A DNA stretch of 64,000 nucleotides from Ideonella aquatica (GTDB taxonomy: Bacteria; Pseudomonadota; Gammaproteobacteria; Burkholderiales; Burkholderiaceae_C): the NCBI RefSeq assembly GCF_018069755.1, contig NZ_JAGQDE010000003.1:248001-312000 (forward strand). The letters are read 5' to 3'. Within the stretch, counting starts at the first letter, position 1. The number at the start of each line of letters is the position of its first letter. The translations under genes and the position numbers were made by a program. The notes beneath the pieces were generated by a model, which was given only the letters and a program-made list of their open reading frames with translations, did no database searches and was not told the origin of the DNA. Positions 36,642 to 44,473 of this stretch are shown piece after piece.

Positions 36642-36690
36642 CGGCGCCGCCCCCTTGAGGGGGAAGCGCCGCAGGCGCTTCGGGGGTGGG
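36642..36690. repeat. REP-like double hairpin between flhD and flhC
   Basis: Two hairpins back to back: CCCCC-TTGA-GGGGG (36650-36663), then AAGCGCC-GCA-GGCGCTT (36664-36680), followed by CGGGGGTGGG. This C-run/G-run plus GCGCC arrangement is a familiar intergenic repeat in Burkholderiales genomes. Here it lies inside the flhDC operon rather than at its end. Confidence 0.75.
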
Positions 36691-36694
36691 CTCG

Positions 36695-37018
36695 TTATGC
36701 CGCCTCTTGATGGCGACCGGCCATCAGGATCGAGGCGTGCAGGCGCTGGACGCTGTCGTTGGCGGCCGACTTGCCATGGCTGGTCAGCAGGCTCCAGACC
36801 AGGTCGTCGTCCATGCGGAAGCGGCACAGCAGGGTGTTGCCGGTGGCGATCTTCATCATCTGGGCCGGCGTCAGCGTGACCAGCAGGTTGGCGGTGTCTT
36901 CCGAGATGCCCAGGCGGAACAGGGCCTGCTCGCGGTCAGACCGGATCAGGCTCTGGGCCAGCATCAGGTACGACAGGTTGGCTTCGCGGATTTCGGCGAG
37001 GATTTGCTGGGTGTCCAT
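36695..37018 (-). CDS. flhD: Flagellar transcriptional activator FlhD
   Basis: Partner of FlhC at the top of the flagellar hierarchy; 107 residues. The conserved REANLSYLMLAQSLIRSDRE and the LTPAQMMKIA segment identify it. The start at 37018 has GGAG 7 bases upstream, and the conserved N terminus MDTQQILAEI excludes the longer frame. Upstream lie three GCCGTRTCA repeats that may be control sites. Confidence 0.95.
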   Translation of the reverse strand: MDTQQILAEIREANLSYLMLAQSLIRSDREQALFRLGISEDTANLLVTLTPAQMMKIATGNTLLCRFRMDDDLVWSLLTSHGKSAANDSVQRLHASILMAGRHQEAA

Positions 37019-37136
37019 GGTGGTGCTCCTGTGTGCGTTGGAAGGTTTCGGTGTCGGCGTGGAATGAACTGTAAGGACCGAAACAGGCCGGAAACATCGG
37101 TTCACTTCCAGCCCTTGAGTCCGGGTTTTTCTGTCA

Positions 37137-37186
37137 GCCGTGTCAGGCAAATTCCTACAAGCCGTGTCATCCAATCGGCCGTATCA
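37137..37186. repeat. Three direct GCCGTRTCA repeats upstream of flhD
   Basis: GCCGTGTCA at 37137-37145 and 37161-37169, and GCCGTATCA at 37178-37186, spaced 24 and 17 bases start to start. They lie 119-168 bases upstream of the flhD start, in the divergent region shared with the glycerophosphotransferase-like gene. Candidate regulator-binding sites; the protein is unknown. Confidence 0.55.
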
Positions 37187-37292
37187 GCCGGTTTTGCCAG
37201 TGAACAGCCCCGGGGGGGCCGCGTTTTTCGCGCCTTCTGGCCAGGGGCGGCCTCCTACAGTGGCCGCATCCCTTCATCCGCCTGAGGCCCCG

Positions 37293-38720
37293 ATGCACAC
37301 CCTGTCCCCCGATACCGCCGCGTCCGAGGCCACGCTGCCCGAGTGGCTGCCCCGGCTGGAGGCGGTGGAAGGCTTCACCGGGCAGCTGGGCCAGGCGATC
37401 GAGCAGCTGGTGGAGGCGGTGGTCGAGCTGCGCACTGCCAGCGCCCCGGCGCCAGAGGCCGCCACCGCCCCCGAGGCGCTGCTCAAGCGCGTGCAGCAGC
37501 TCGAGGCCCAGTGGTCGCTGCAGCAGACGCTGCAAGACCTGGAGCGCGTGTCGCGCTTCCATCACAAGACCCGCTCGGTGGTGTTTGTCGGCACCACCTA
37601 CTTCGGTTGCAACGTCAAGTACGGTTGGTTGGCCTTCCGCGAGCAGGCGCGTCGCCTGGGCATCACGCTGTGGTGGCTGCCCCAGACCGAACAGCAACTG
37701 CGCGACGTGCAGGCGCTGGGCGAGCGCTGCTTTCCGCTGAACCCGGCCGAGTGGAGCGCCGAGCACGTCAGCGCGGCGCTGCAGGCCGCGGTGGTGGTGG
37801 CCTGCGACCACCTGCTCAACCCCAACCCCTATGTGCCGGCGCTGCTGGCCGGCGCCCGCACGGTGCAGCTGTGGCACGGCGTGTCGATCAAGGAGATCGG
37901 CCTGGGCAACCGCCCGGGCCTGAAGCAGATGAACGCCCGGGTGGCCCGCGTGCTGGCCACCACCGGGCCGTTCAGCCGCTTCATCGGCACCTCGGCCGCG
38001 CAGGAAGGCGACTTCCGCCGCTGGTTCGGGCTGCAACGCTATGAGCCGATCGGCTACCCCCGCAACGACGTGCTGCTGCGCGAGCCCACGCCTGAAGACC
38101 TGCTGAACACCGACAGCGCCACGCTGCAGGCGATGCGCGAGGCCCGCGCCGCTGGCCGCCGCGTGCTGCTGTACGCGCCCACCTTCCGCGATGCGCGCCG
38201 CGGCGTCTGGATCATCGAGGCCGGCCTGGACCGTGTGGCGCGCGAGCTGCAGCAACGCGGTGACCTGCTGGTGGTGGCGCTGCACCCGGTGGAGGCGCCG
38301 ATGCTGCCGCAGCTGGCGCCAGCGCTGCCCGGCGTGCGCTTTGTTGCCCCGCGCACCGACCTGTACCCGCTGCTGCGCGAGGCCAGCGCGCTCATCACCG
38401 ATTACTCGTCGGTGATGTTCGACTTCCTGCTGCTGGACCGGCCGGTGCTGCTGTTCCGCCCCGACCACCGCGACTACCAGGCCAGCTCGCGCACGCTGGA
38501 CGAGCGCAAGCTCAACCCACTGCCCGGCCCGGTGCTCGCCGATGCCCATGCGCTGCTGGCCCAGCTCAAGCCCAAGGCACTGGCCGAGGACCGCCGAGCG
38601 GCCGACCGCCGGCGCCTGCGCCAGCAGCTGCATGACCACCTCGACGGCCGCAGCGGTGAGCGCCTGGCGGCGCTGCTGCTGGACGAACTCTCGCTGGCCC
38701 TGGCGGCCACCCCCCACTGA
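37293..38720 (+). CDS. CDP-glycerol glycerophosphotransferase-family enzyme
   Basis: A 475-residue member of the TagB/TagF family (PF04464 type), which transfers glycerol phosphate or a related polyol phosphate from a CDP donor to a glycan. Family landmarks: QLWHGVSIKEIG at about residue 192, LYAPTFRD and LHPVE in the donor-binding half, and the C-terminal ITDYSSVMFDFLLLDRPVLLF. The first 90 residues are a helical, Glu/Gln-rich extension not found in TagF. No membrane span. It heads a four-gene run with an FkbM methyltransferase, a TagD-like enzyme and a propeller protein. Confidence 0.85.
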   Translation: MHTLSPDTAASEATLPEWLPRLEAVEGFTGQLGQAIEQLVEAVVELRTASAPAPEAATAPEALLKRVQQLEAQWSLQQTLQDLERVSRFHHKTRSVVFVGTTYFGCNVKYGWLAFREQARRLGITLWWLPQTEQQLRDVQALGERCFPLNPAEWSAEHVSAALQAAVVVACDHLLNPNPYVPALLAGARTVQLWHGVSIKEIGLGNRPGLKQMNARVARVLATTGPFSRFIGTSAAQEGDFRRWFGLQRYEPIGYPRNDVLLREPTPEDLLNTDSATLQAMREARAAGRRVLLYAPTFRDARRGVWIIEAGLDRVARELQQRGDLLVVALHPVEAPMLPQLAPALPGVRFVAPRTDLYPLLREASALITDYSSVMFDFLLLDRPVLLFRPDHRDYQASSRTLDERKLNPLPGPVLADAHALLAQLKPKALAEDRRAADRRRLRQQLHDHLDGRSGERLAALLLDELSLALAATPH

Positions 38721-38731
38721 CGGAGCCCGCG

Positions 38732-39913
38732 ATGACCCCCACCCCGATGAGCCTGCGCGAGGACCTGGCGCTGCTGCTGCCGCGCCTGAAGGGCGCTGAC
38801 CTGGCCCGCTTTTGCGCCTTCCATGCGCGCTACGAGCCCCATCTCGACGAGATCGATCAGTCGCTCTACGCCCGCCTGGACGCCGCCGACCGGCCGCGCT
38901 TCGTGCAGTGGATGCTCAAGCGCTGGGGCAAGATCGACCTGGTCAATCCGGTCGAGCGGCGCCTGTACGACGACACCATCGCCGCGCTGCAGGCCCAGGA
39001 GCGTCCGATCATCGAGCTGGACGGCCGGCCTTACTGGCTGCGTGACATGCGCGACCAGGGCTACGACTTCAAGATGCTGGGCTACGACTGGTGGCTGGGG
39101 GCGCACGACATCCGCTATGCGCAGTACGAGCATGGGGGCGTGCAGCTGCAGCCCGATGACGTGATCATCGACGCGGGCGCCTTCATCGGCGACACCGCGG
39201 TCTACTTTCACCACAAGCTGCAGGGCCGCTGCCAGGTCCACAGCTTCGAGCTGCTGCCCGAGAACCTGGCGCTGCTGTTGCACAACCTGGAGCGCAACGG
39301 CGTGCAGGACGGCGAGGTGGTGGTCAACCAGTTCGCGCTGTCCGACCAGACCGGCCAGGAGATCACCGTGGCCGATGGCGCCACACAGGGCTCGACCTCG
39401 ATGTTCGGCCAGGGCAGTGACGGGGTGAAGGTGCAGACCGTCACGCTGGACGACTACGTGGTGCTGATGGGCATGGAGCGCCTGGACCTGCTGAAGATGG
39501 ACATCGAGGGCGCCGAGGTGCAGGCGCTGCAGGGCGCGCAGCACACCATCCGTCATTTCCGGCCGCGCCTGGCGATCTGCATCTACCACCGCTGGGACGA
39601 TGTGTTCAAGGTGCCGCGCGCCATCCTGGCCACCGGCGTGGACTACCGCTTCGGCTTCAAGTGGGTGCAGCTCAAGGATGGCTGGGAGGCGATCCTGCTG
39701 GCCGAGCCGCTGCCGGTAGGCACCGCCCCTGTCCCGGCGGCCCGCCGCGCCGGTGCCGACCCGCTGAGCGCGGCGCTGGGCGTGCTGAGCAAGCAGTGCG
39801 CCTCTGCCTTGGCCCGCGCCGACGCGGCCGAGCGGGCGCTGCGCCAGTTGGCACCGCAAACAGCGGCGCATTCGGCCGCTGATCCAGCCATCGCGCCAGC
39901 CGCCGCGGCCTAG
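38732..39913 (+). CDS. FkbM-family methyltransferase with long N-terminal extension
   Basis: A 393-residue SAM-dependent methyltransferase. The core (about 145-320) has the FkbM pattern: DVIIDAGAFIGDTAVYF (motif I), VHSFELLPENLALL (motif II), VTLDDYV and LLKMDIEGAEVQALQGA. FkbM enzymes O-methylate sugars or natural products. About 140 helical residues precede the core and an Ala-rich tail follows; both are outside the family domain. Starts 11 bases after the preceding gene. Confidence 0.85.
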   Translation: MTPTPMSLREDLALLLPRLKGADLARFCAFHARYEPHLDEIDQSLYARLDAADRPRFVQWMLKRWGKIDLVNPVERRLYDDTIAALQAQERPIIELDGRPYWLRDMRDQGYDFKMLGYDWWLGAHDIRYAQYEHGGVQLQPDDVIIDAGAFIGDTAVYFHHKLQGRCQVHSFELLPENLALLLHNLERNGVQDGEVVVNQFALSDQTGQEITVADGATQGSTSMFGQGSDGVKVQTVTLDDYVVLMGMERLDLLKMDIEGAEVQALQGAQHTIRHFRPRLAICIYHRWDDVFKVPRAILATGVDYRFGFKWVQLKDGWEAILLAEPLPVGTAPVPAARRAGADPLSAALGVLSKQCASALARADAAERALRQLAPQTAAHSAADPAIAPAAAA

Positions 39914-39965
39914 AGTGCCAGGGGCGTGCCGCGGATGTCCCGCGCGCGCTTGCCGGAGACCCGCG

Positions 39966-40442
39966 ATGAAACCCCATGCCCGCGCCACGCGTCCGATCCC
40001 TTCGGCCTCGTTGATCCGCCTGCCGGCCCATCCGGGACCGACGGTGGCCATCACCTATGGCACCTACGACCTGTTCCACATCGGCCATGTGCGGCTGTTC
40101 GAGCGCATCAAGCAGCGCTACGACCGGCTGGTCGTGGCGGTGTCCACCGATGAGTTCAATGCGCTCAAGGGCAAGCACTCGGTGGTGCCCTTCGACGACC
40201 GGGTGGCGATGGTCAAGGCCTGCCGCCATGTCGACGAGGTGATCGCCGAGGAGGCCTGGGACCAGAAGGCGCGCGACATCTGCGCCTATGGCGCCGACGC
40301 CCTGGTCATGGGCAGCGACTGGGACGGTCGCTTCGACGAGTTCAAGGACATGTGCGAAGTGGTTTACCTCCCGCGCACCGAGGGCGTGTCCAGCACGGAG
40401 CTGAAGGCCGACGTGGTGGCCCGCGTCGCCGCGCGCGCCTGA
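39966..40442 (+). CDS. TagD-like glycerol-3-phosphate cytidylyltransferase
   Basis: A 158-residue nucleotidyltransferase. GTYDLFHIGHVRLFERIK contains the HxGH motif, and RTEGVSSTEL is the RTxGxST-type second motif, which together mark the TagD/GCT branch making CDP-glycerol from CTP and glycerol-3-phosphate. Lys in NALKGK fits the substrate-binding site. A 25-residue basic N-terminal extension precedes the core. Next to a CDP-glycerol-using transferase, the assignment is mutually supportive. Its stop overlaps the next gene start by 1 base. Confidence 0.83.
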   Translation: MKPHARATRPIPSASLIRLPAHPGPTVAITYGTYDLFHIGHVRLFERIKQRYDRLVVAVSTDEFNALKGKHSVVPFDDRVAMVKACRHVDEVIAEEAWDQKARDICAYGADALVMGSDWDGRFDEFKDMCEVVYLPRTEGVSSTELKADVVARVAARA

Positions 40443-41410
40443 TGTCTGCGCTGTACCGGCCGGATCAGCCGCAGGCCTGGCGCAAGCTGGGCCGGGTCTA
40501 TGCACCGTCTGGCGCGCATGGCTTTGACGCCAGTCACTGCCACAAGCCCACCCCACTGCTGATCGACCCGCAGACGATTCGCGTCTATTTCGGCACCCGG
40601 GATGAACGCGGCCGCACCCGCACCAGCTTTGTCGATGTCAGCGCTGACGACCCGACCCGTGTGCTGTACGTGCACGACCGGCCGGTGCTGGACCTGGGCA
40701 CGCTGGGTGCCTTTGATGACTCGGGCGCCAATGTCTCCTGTGTGCTGCGCGTGGGCACGCGCGTCTACATGTACTTCATCGGCTGGAACCCCAGCACGAC
40801 GGTGCACACCCGCAACGCGATCGGCCTGGCGATCAGCGAGGATGGGGGCACCACCTTCCAGCGCGCCTTTGACGGCGCGGTGCTCGACCGCACGCGCAGC
40901 GAGCCCTTCTACACCGGCGCGGTCGACGTGCTGCACACGCCCCAGGGTTTTCGGCTCTGGTACACCAGCGGCAGCGCCTGGAAAGTCATCAAGGGCAAGC
41001 CCGAGATCTTCTACCACGTGAAGTACGGCCACTCGGTGGACGGCATCGACTGGCTGCGTGAGGACATCACCTGCATTCCGCCGGCGCATGAGTGGGAGGC
41101 CACGGCGCGCCCCTCGGTGCTGTTCGACGAGGGCCGCTGGCGCATGTGGTACAGCCGGCGCGACCTGCGCGCCTTCCGCACCGACCCGCGCCAGGGCTAC
41201 CGGGCCGGTTACGCCGAGTCCGACGATGGCCAGCACTGGACCCGCCTGGACGAGCGCGTGGGCCTGGCCTGCGACGCCGACGAGCAGGCCTGGGATGGCC
41301 AGGCCGTGGCCTATCCGTATGTGTTGAACCTGGGCGAGCGCCAGTTGCTGTTCTACAACGGCAACGGCTTCGGCCGCACGGGATTCGGCGTCGCCGAGCG
41401 GCGCCGCTGA
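40442..41410 (+). CDS. Five-bladed beta-propeller protein (GH43-like)
   Basis: A 322-residue protein built from repeated propeller blades: motifs such as RVYFGTRDE, VYMYFIGW, FRLWYTSGSAW, WRMWYSRRDL and QLLFYNGNG recur about every 60 residues, as in GH43/GH32/GH130-type glycosidases. Acidic residues at the blade starts are compatible with glycan hydrolysis or phosphorolysis, but I cannot assign the catalytic set. No signal peptide, so it would act in the cytosol on a glycan precursor. Translationally coupled to the TagD-like gene. Confidence 0.65.
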   Translation: MSALYRPDQPQAWRKLGRVYAPSGAHGFDASHCHKPTPLLIDPQTIRVYFGTRDERGRTRTSFVDVSADDPTRVLYVHDRPVLDLGTLGAFDDSGANVSCVLRVGTRVYMYFIGWNPSTTVHTRNAIGLAISEDGGTTFQRAFDGAVLDRTRSEPFYTGAVDVLHTPQGFRLWYTSGSAWKVIKGKPEIFYHVKYGHSVDGIDWLREDITCIPPAHEWEATARPSVLFDEGRWRMWYSRRDLRAFRTDPRQGYRAGYAESDDGQHWTRLDERVGLACDADEQAWDGQAVAYPYVLNLGERQLLFYNGNGFGRTGFGVAERRR

Positions 41411-41418
41411 TGCGGCGT

Positions 41419-41445
41419 CTGGCGGCAGCTCAGTGCTGCAGCCAG
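41419..41445. terminator. Hairpin between the converging glycan gene sets
   Basis: CTGGC-G-GCAGC and GCTGC-A-GCCAG pair around TCAGT. It overlaps the last codons of the methyltransferase gene and lies 9 bases after the propeller gene. No T-tract; bidirectional termination is only possible. Confidence 0.35.
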
Positions 41446-42197
41446 CGGCGCGAGCGCAGGATGAACAGCGGCCGGTTCAGGAACTCACCCAGGCTGTCAT
41501 CGCGTGCGATGTTGTGCGCGTCCAGATCGCGGTAGACCACGCGGCCCTCGTGCCGCTCGGCAATGCCGATCGCCTGCACCGCCCAGTCGGCGTCCAGCTG
41601 GCGCACCAGCTCGATCACCTCGGCCTTGCTGCCGTGGGCGAAGATCGGGCGCTTGGGGTCGCCCTGCCAGTTGAAGCCGATTTGCAGCACCAGGTGGTGC
41701 GCCAGCGGCGCCAGGCGCAGCAGGGCATCGCGCATCGTCTGCTGCACGGTCTCGGCCCGGGTGGCGGGGTCGCCGTAGTCATCGCCCACATGGTGCAGCA
41801 CATTGAGCAGGCAGACCACGTCGTGCGGTGCCAGGTCGGGGCGCTCAAAATCGATGTAGCGGTTCTCGCTGTGCAAGCAGTCGGCCAGGCCCAGGCGCTC
41901 CGCGGCATGGGCCACGAAGCGGTGGTGGGCGGTGTTGCCCTCGATGTGGCTGACCGCGGTGGCGCCACGTTCGAGCAGCTCGAACGAGAAGTAGCCGGTG
42001 TTGCCGCCGATGTCGGCCACGCGGCAGCCGCTCAGGTCGAGCCGGCTGGCGATGTAGTCCAGGCGCTCGCGCTCATAGCGCGACTTCACCTGCACCGCGT
42101 CCTGCGGCAGCAGGTCCAGCACCGCCGGTGGCAGCACCTGGTACTGGCTGTGCTTGCTGGCGGCCTGGAACAGCGATTGGAGCTGGCGATCGATCAT
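41430..42197 (-). CDS. Class I SAM-dependent methyltransferase
   Basis: A 255-residue cytosolic methyltransferase. VADIGGNTGYFSFELLERG is the SAM-binding motif I, and VVCLLNVLHHVGDDYGD is the motif IV region. Its start overlaps the ATP-grasp gene stop by 4 bases (ATGA), so the two are made together. Likely acts on a sugar or amino-sugar intermediate of the glycan set; substrate unknown. Confidence 0.82.
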   Translation of the reverse strand: MIDRQLQSLFQAASKHSQYQVLPPAVLDLLPQDAVQVKSRYERERLDYIASRLDLSGCRVADIGGNTGYFSFELLERGATAVSHIEGNTAHHRFVAHAAERLGLADCLHSENRYIDFERPDLAPHDVVCLLNVLHHVGDDYGDPATRAETVQQTMRDALLRLAPLAHHLVLQIGFNWQGDPKRPIFAHGSKAEVIELVRQLDADWAVQAIGIAERHEGRVVYRDLDAHNIARDDSLGEFLNRPLFILRSRRWLQH

Positions 42198-43324
42198 GGT
42201 GTGGGGCTCAGTTCGTCATGGTGCAAGGCACGGGTGTCCTCGCGGTCGAAGAGATCGCAGGCGGCGATGGCCGCGTGCTCGTCCAGCAGGCGCGCGGCCT
42301 CGTACTGGTGGAAGGCATAGGGCTGGGACGCCGGCACCAGGCCGCCGCTCCAGAAGTAGTAGGCGCCGCCGCCCGGGGCCGGCGTAGCCGGCCGCGGTGA
42401 CGGCTCGGTGCCGAAGGCATCGCGCCACAGGCCGCCAAACAGGTCCAGGCCGTTGTCCAGCGCGAACTGCATCGGGCCCCACATGCGCGGGTTGGCCTCG
42501 ATCATCACGCAGCGACCACTGTCCAGGTCCTGCCGCAGCTCCACCATGATCAGGCCGTGGAAGCCCTCGGCACGCAGCATGGCCAGGTAGCGAGCGGCCT
42601 CGGCGCTGTGGTGGAAGTCGCTGCGCCGCGCCAGGATGATCGAGCCGCCGTCCGTTTGCTGCAGCAGGTTCTCCTGCGAGCTGACCAGGGTTCGGCCATC
42701 GCGGCCCAGGTGGGCCAGCAGGTAGAGGCTGCGCCCCTCGGCGAAGACCTGGAAGTAGAAGTCGGCGGCGCGCTCCTCGCGCTCGAAGCGGGTGCGCTCG
42801 TTGGGCCCCAGGATCAGGTGCGGCTTGAGCTGGCGGCCGTCGGCGCCGGCATAGCGCAGCGGCTTGGCGACGAAGGGGTAGCTGGCGGGCGGCGCCGGCA
42901 GTTCCTCGGGCACCGCCAGGCCATGGGCCTGGCACATCGCGCCGAAGCTGTGCTTGTCGGAGATGCGGGCATACAGCGCCTCATCCACCAGCGGCACGAC
43001 AGCACCGGCGGCTTCCAGTGCCGCGCGCTCGCGCAGCAGCAGGCGGTTCAGGAACTCGCAGGACGGCGCGATCATCACCCGCTGGTGGCCATGCTGCTGG
43101 CGCAGCGTGGCGATCCAGCCCAGCAGGGCTTGCAGCGTCAGCGCCTCGGTACCGCGTGTGACCAGGACACGCTCGGCGTGGGTGGTGCGAAAGATCGGGT
43201 CCTTCGTGCCGCGCGCGGCCAGGTACAGCGGCCAGCCGCGCGCCGCGGCCTCGCGGCACAGCGCCACCACCGCCCGCGGGTTGTAGCCCGACAGGCACAG
43301 GATGGCGTTCGGCGCGCTGGCCAT
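42194..43324 (-). CDS. ATP-grasp family ligase
   Basis: A 376-residue enzyme with the ATP-grasp layout: an N-terminal Rossmann-like part (ILCLSGYNPRAVVALCREAA), a lid with SYPFVAKPLRYAGADG, and the C-terminal metal-binding MIEANPRMWGPMQFALDNG. Such enzymes form amide or peptide bonds using ATP. It lies between a DegT aminotransferase and a methyltransferase, which suggests acylation of a new amino group on a sugar. The Met at 43324 is chosen because the longer frame upstream belongs to the antisense of the aminotransferase gene. Confidence 0.8.
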   Translation of the reverse strand: MASAPNAILCLSGYNPRAVVALCREAAARGWPLYLAARGTKDPIFRTTHAERVLVTRGTEALTLQALLGWIATLRQQHGHQRVMIAPSCEFLNRLLLRERAALEAAGAVVPLVDEALYARISDKHSFGAMCQAHGLAVPEELPAPPASYPFVAKPLRYAGADGRQLKPHLILGPNERTRFEREERAADFYFQVFAEGRSLYLLAHLGRDGRTLVSSQENLLQQTDGGSIILARRSDFHHSAEAARYLAMLRAEGFHGLIMVELRQDLDSGRCVMIEANPRMWGPMQFALDNGLDLFGGLWRDAFGTEPSPRPATPAPGGGAYYFWSGGLVPASQPYAFHQYEAARLLDEHAAIAACDLFDREDTRALHHDELSPTP

Positions 43325-43338
43325 GACGGTGTCTCGGT

Positions 43339-44472
43339 TCAGGCCGCGGCCTGCAGGCGCAGCTCGGCGGCCTGGCAGAGCAGATCGGCAATGCGGTGCA
43401 CATCGGCATCGGCCAGCGCCGGGTAGATTGGCAGGCACAGCACCTGGCGCGACAGCGCATGGGCCACCGGCAGGCCGTCGGCCCGGGCGCTGGGCAGGTG
43501 GCGGTACATCTGGAACTCGCTGATCAGCGGGTAGAAATAGCGCCGGCCATGGATGCCCTGGTCCTTCAGCAACTGGTACAGGCGGTCGCGCGAGACGGTG
43601 AACTCGGGCGTCACCAGCACCGGGAAGTAGGAGTGGTTGCGGGTGGTGTCGGCAGGCGGCGGACTCAGCAGGCGCAGGCCCGGCAGGTCCTTCAGGCGCT
43701 CGCGGTACAGGGCCTCGATCTCGGCGCGGCGCTGCAGAGCTGCGTCGACATGCTTGAGCTGCAGCAGGCCGAAGGCGGCGTTGACCTCGCTCATCTTGCC
43801 GTTGATGCCGGCGGCCACCACGGTGGTCTCGTTGACGAAGCCGAAATTCTTCAGGTGGTCGATGCGCTGCTTGGTCTTGGCGTCGGGCGAGACGATGGCA
43901 CCGCCCTCGAAGGTGTTGAAGACCTTGGTGGCATGAAAGCTCAGGATCGACAGGTCGCCGGCCTTGAGCACGCTCTGGCCCCTCTGGCGCACGCCAAAGG
44001 CATGGGCGGCGTCGTAGATCACGCGCAGGTTGTAGTCGTCGGCGATGCGCTGGATGGCGTCCATGTCGCAGGGCGTGCCGTAGCAGTGCACCGGCAGGAT
44101 GGCGCTGGTGTGCGGGGTGATCGCGGCCTCCAGCTTGGCCGGGTCCAGGTTCAGCGTCTGCGGGTCGATGTCGGAAAACACCGGGCTGATGCCGTTCCAC
44201 AGCAGCGCGTGCGAGGTGGCGACGAAGGAGTAGGGCGTGGTGATCACCTCGCCCGAGATGCGCAGCGCCTGCAGTGCGGTGACCAGGGCCAGCGTGCCAT
44301 TGGCGAACAGCGAGATGTGCTCCACCCCCAGGTGGTCGCACAGCTGCTGCTCGAGCGCCTGGTGCATCGGCCCCTGATTGGTCAGGACGCGGCTGTCCCA
44401 GATCTGCTGCAGGTAGGGGATGAACTCCTCCAGCGGCGGCAGGGCGGGCTGGGTGACGTAGATGGGCTTCAT
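43339..44472 (-). CDS. DegT/DnrJ/EryC1/StrS-type sugar aminotransferase
   Basis: A 377-residue PLP enzyme that aminates keto-sugar nucleotides. The PLP-binding lysine lies in LSFHATKVFNTFEGG, and IYDAAHAFGV and LPVHCYGTPCDMD are family motifs. The start at 44472 gives the typical opening MKPIYVTQPALPP; a Met 14 codons earlier would overlap the preceding glycosyltransferase stop. One base separates the two genes. Confidence 0.9.
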   Translation of the reverse strand: MKPIYVTQPALPPLEEFIPYLQQIWDSRVLTNQGPMHQALEQQLCDHLGVEHISLFANGTLALVTALQALRISGEVITTPYSFVATSHALLWNGISPVFSDIDPQTLNLDPAKLEAAITPHTSAILPVHCYGTPCDMDAIQRIADDYNLRVIYDAAHAFGVRQRGQSVLKAGDLSILSFHATKVFNTFEGGAIVSPDAKTKQRIDHLKNFGFVNETTVVAAGINGKMSEVNAAFGLLQLKHVDAALQRRAEIEALYRERLKDLPGLRLLSPPPADTTRNHSYFPVLVTPEFTVSRDRLYQLLKDQGIHGRRYFYPLISEFQMYRHLPSARADGLPVAHALSRQVLCLPIYPALADADVHRIADLLCQAAELRLQAAA

Positions 44473-44473
44473 G

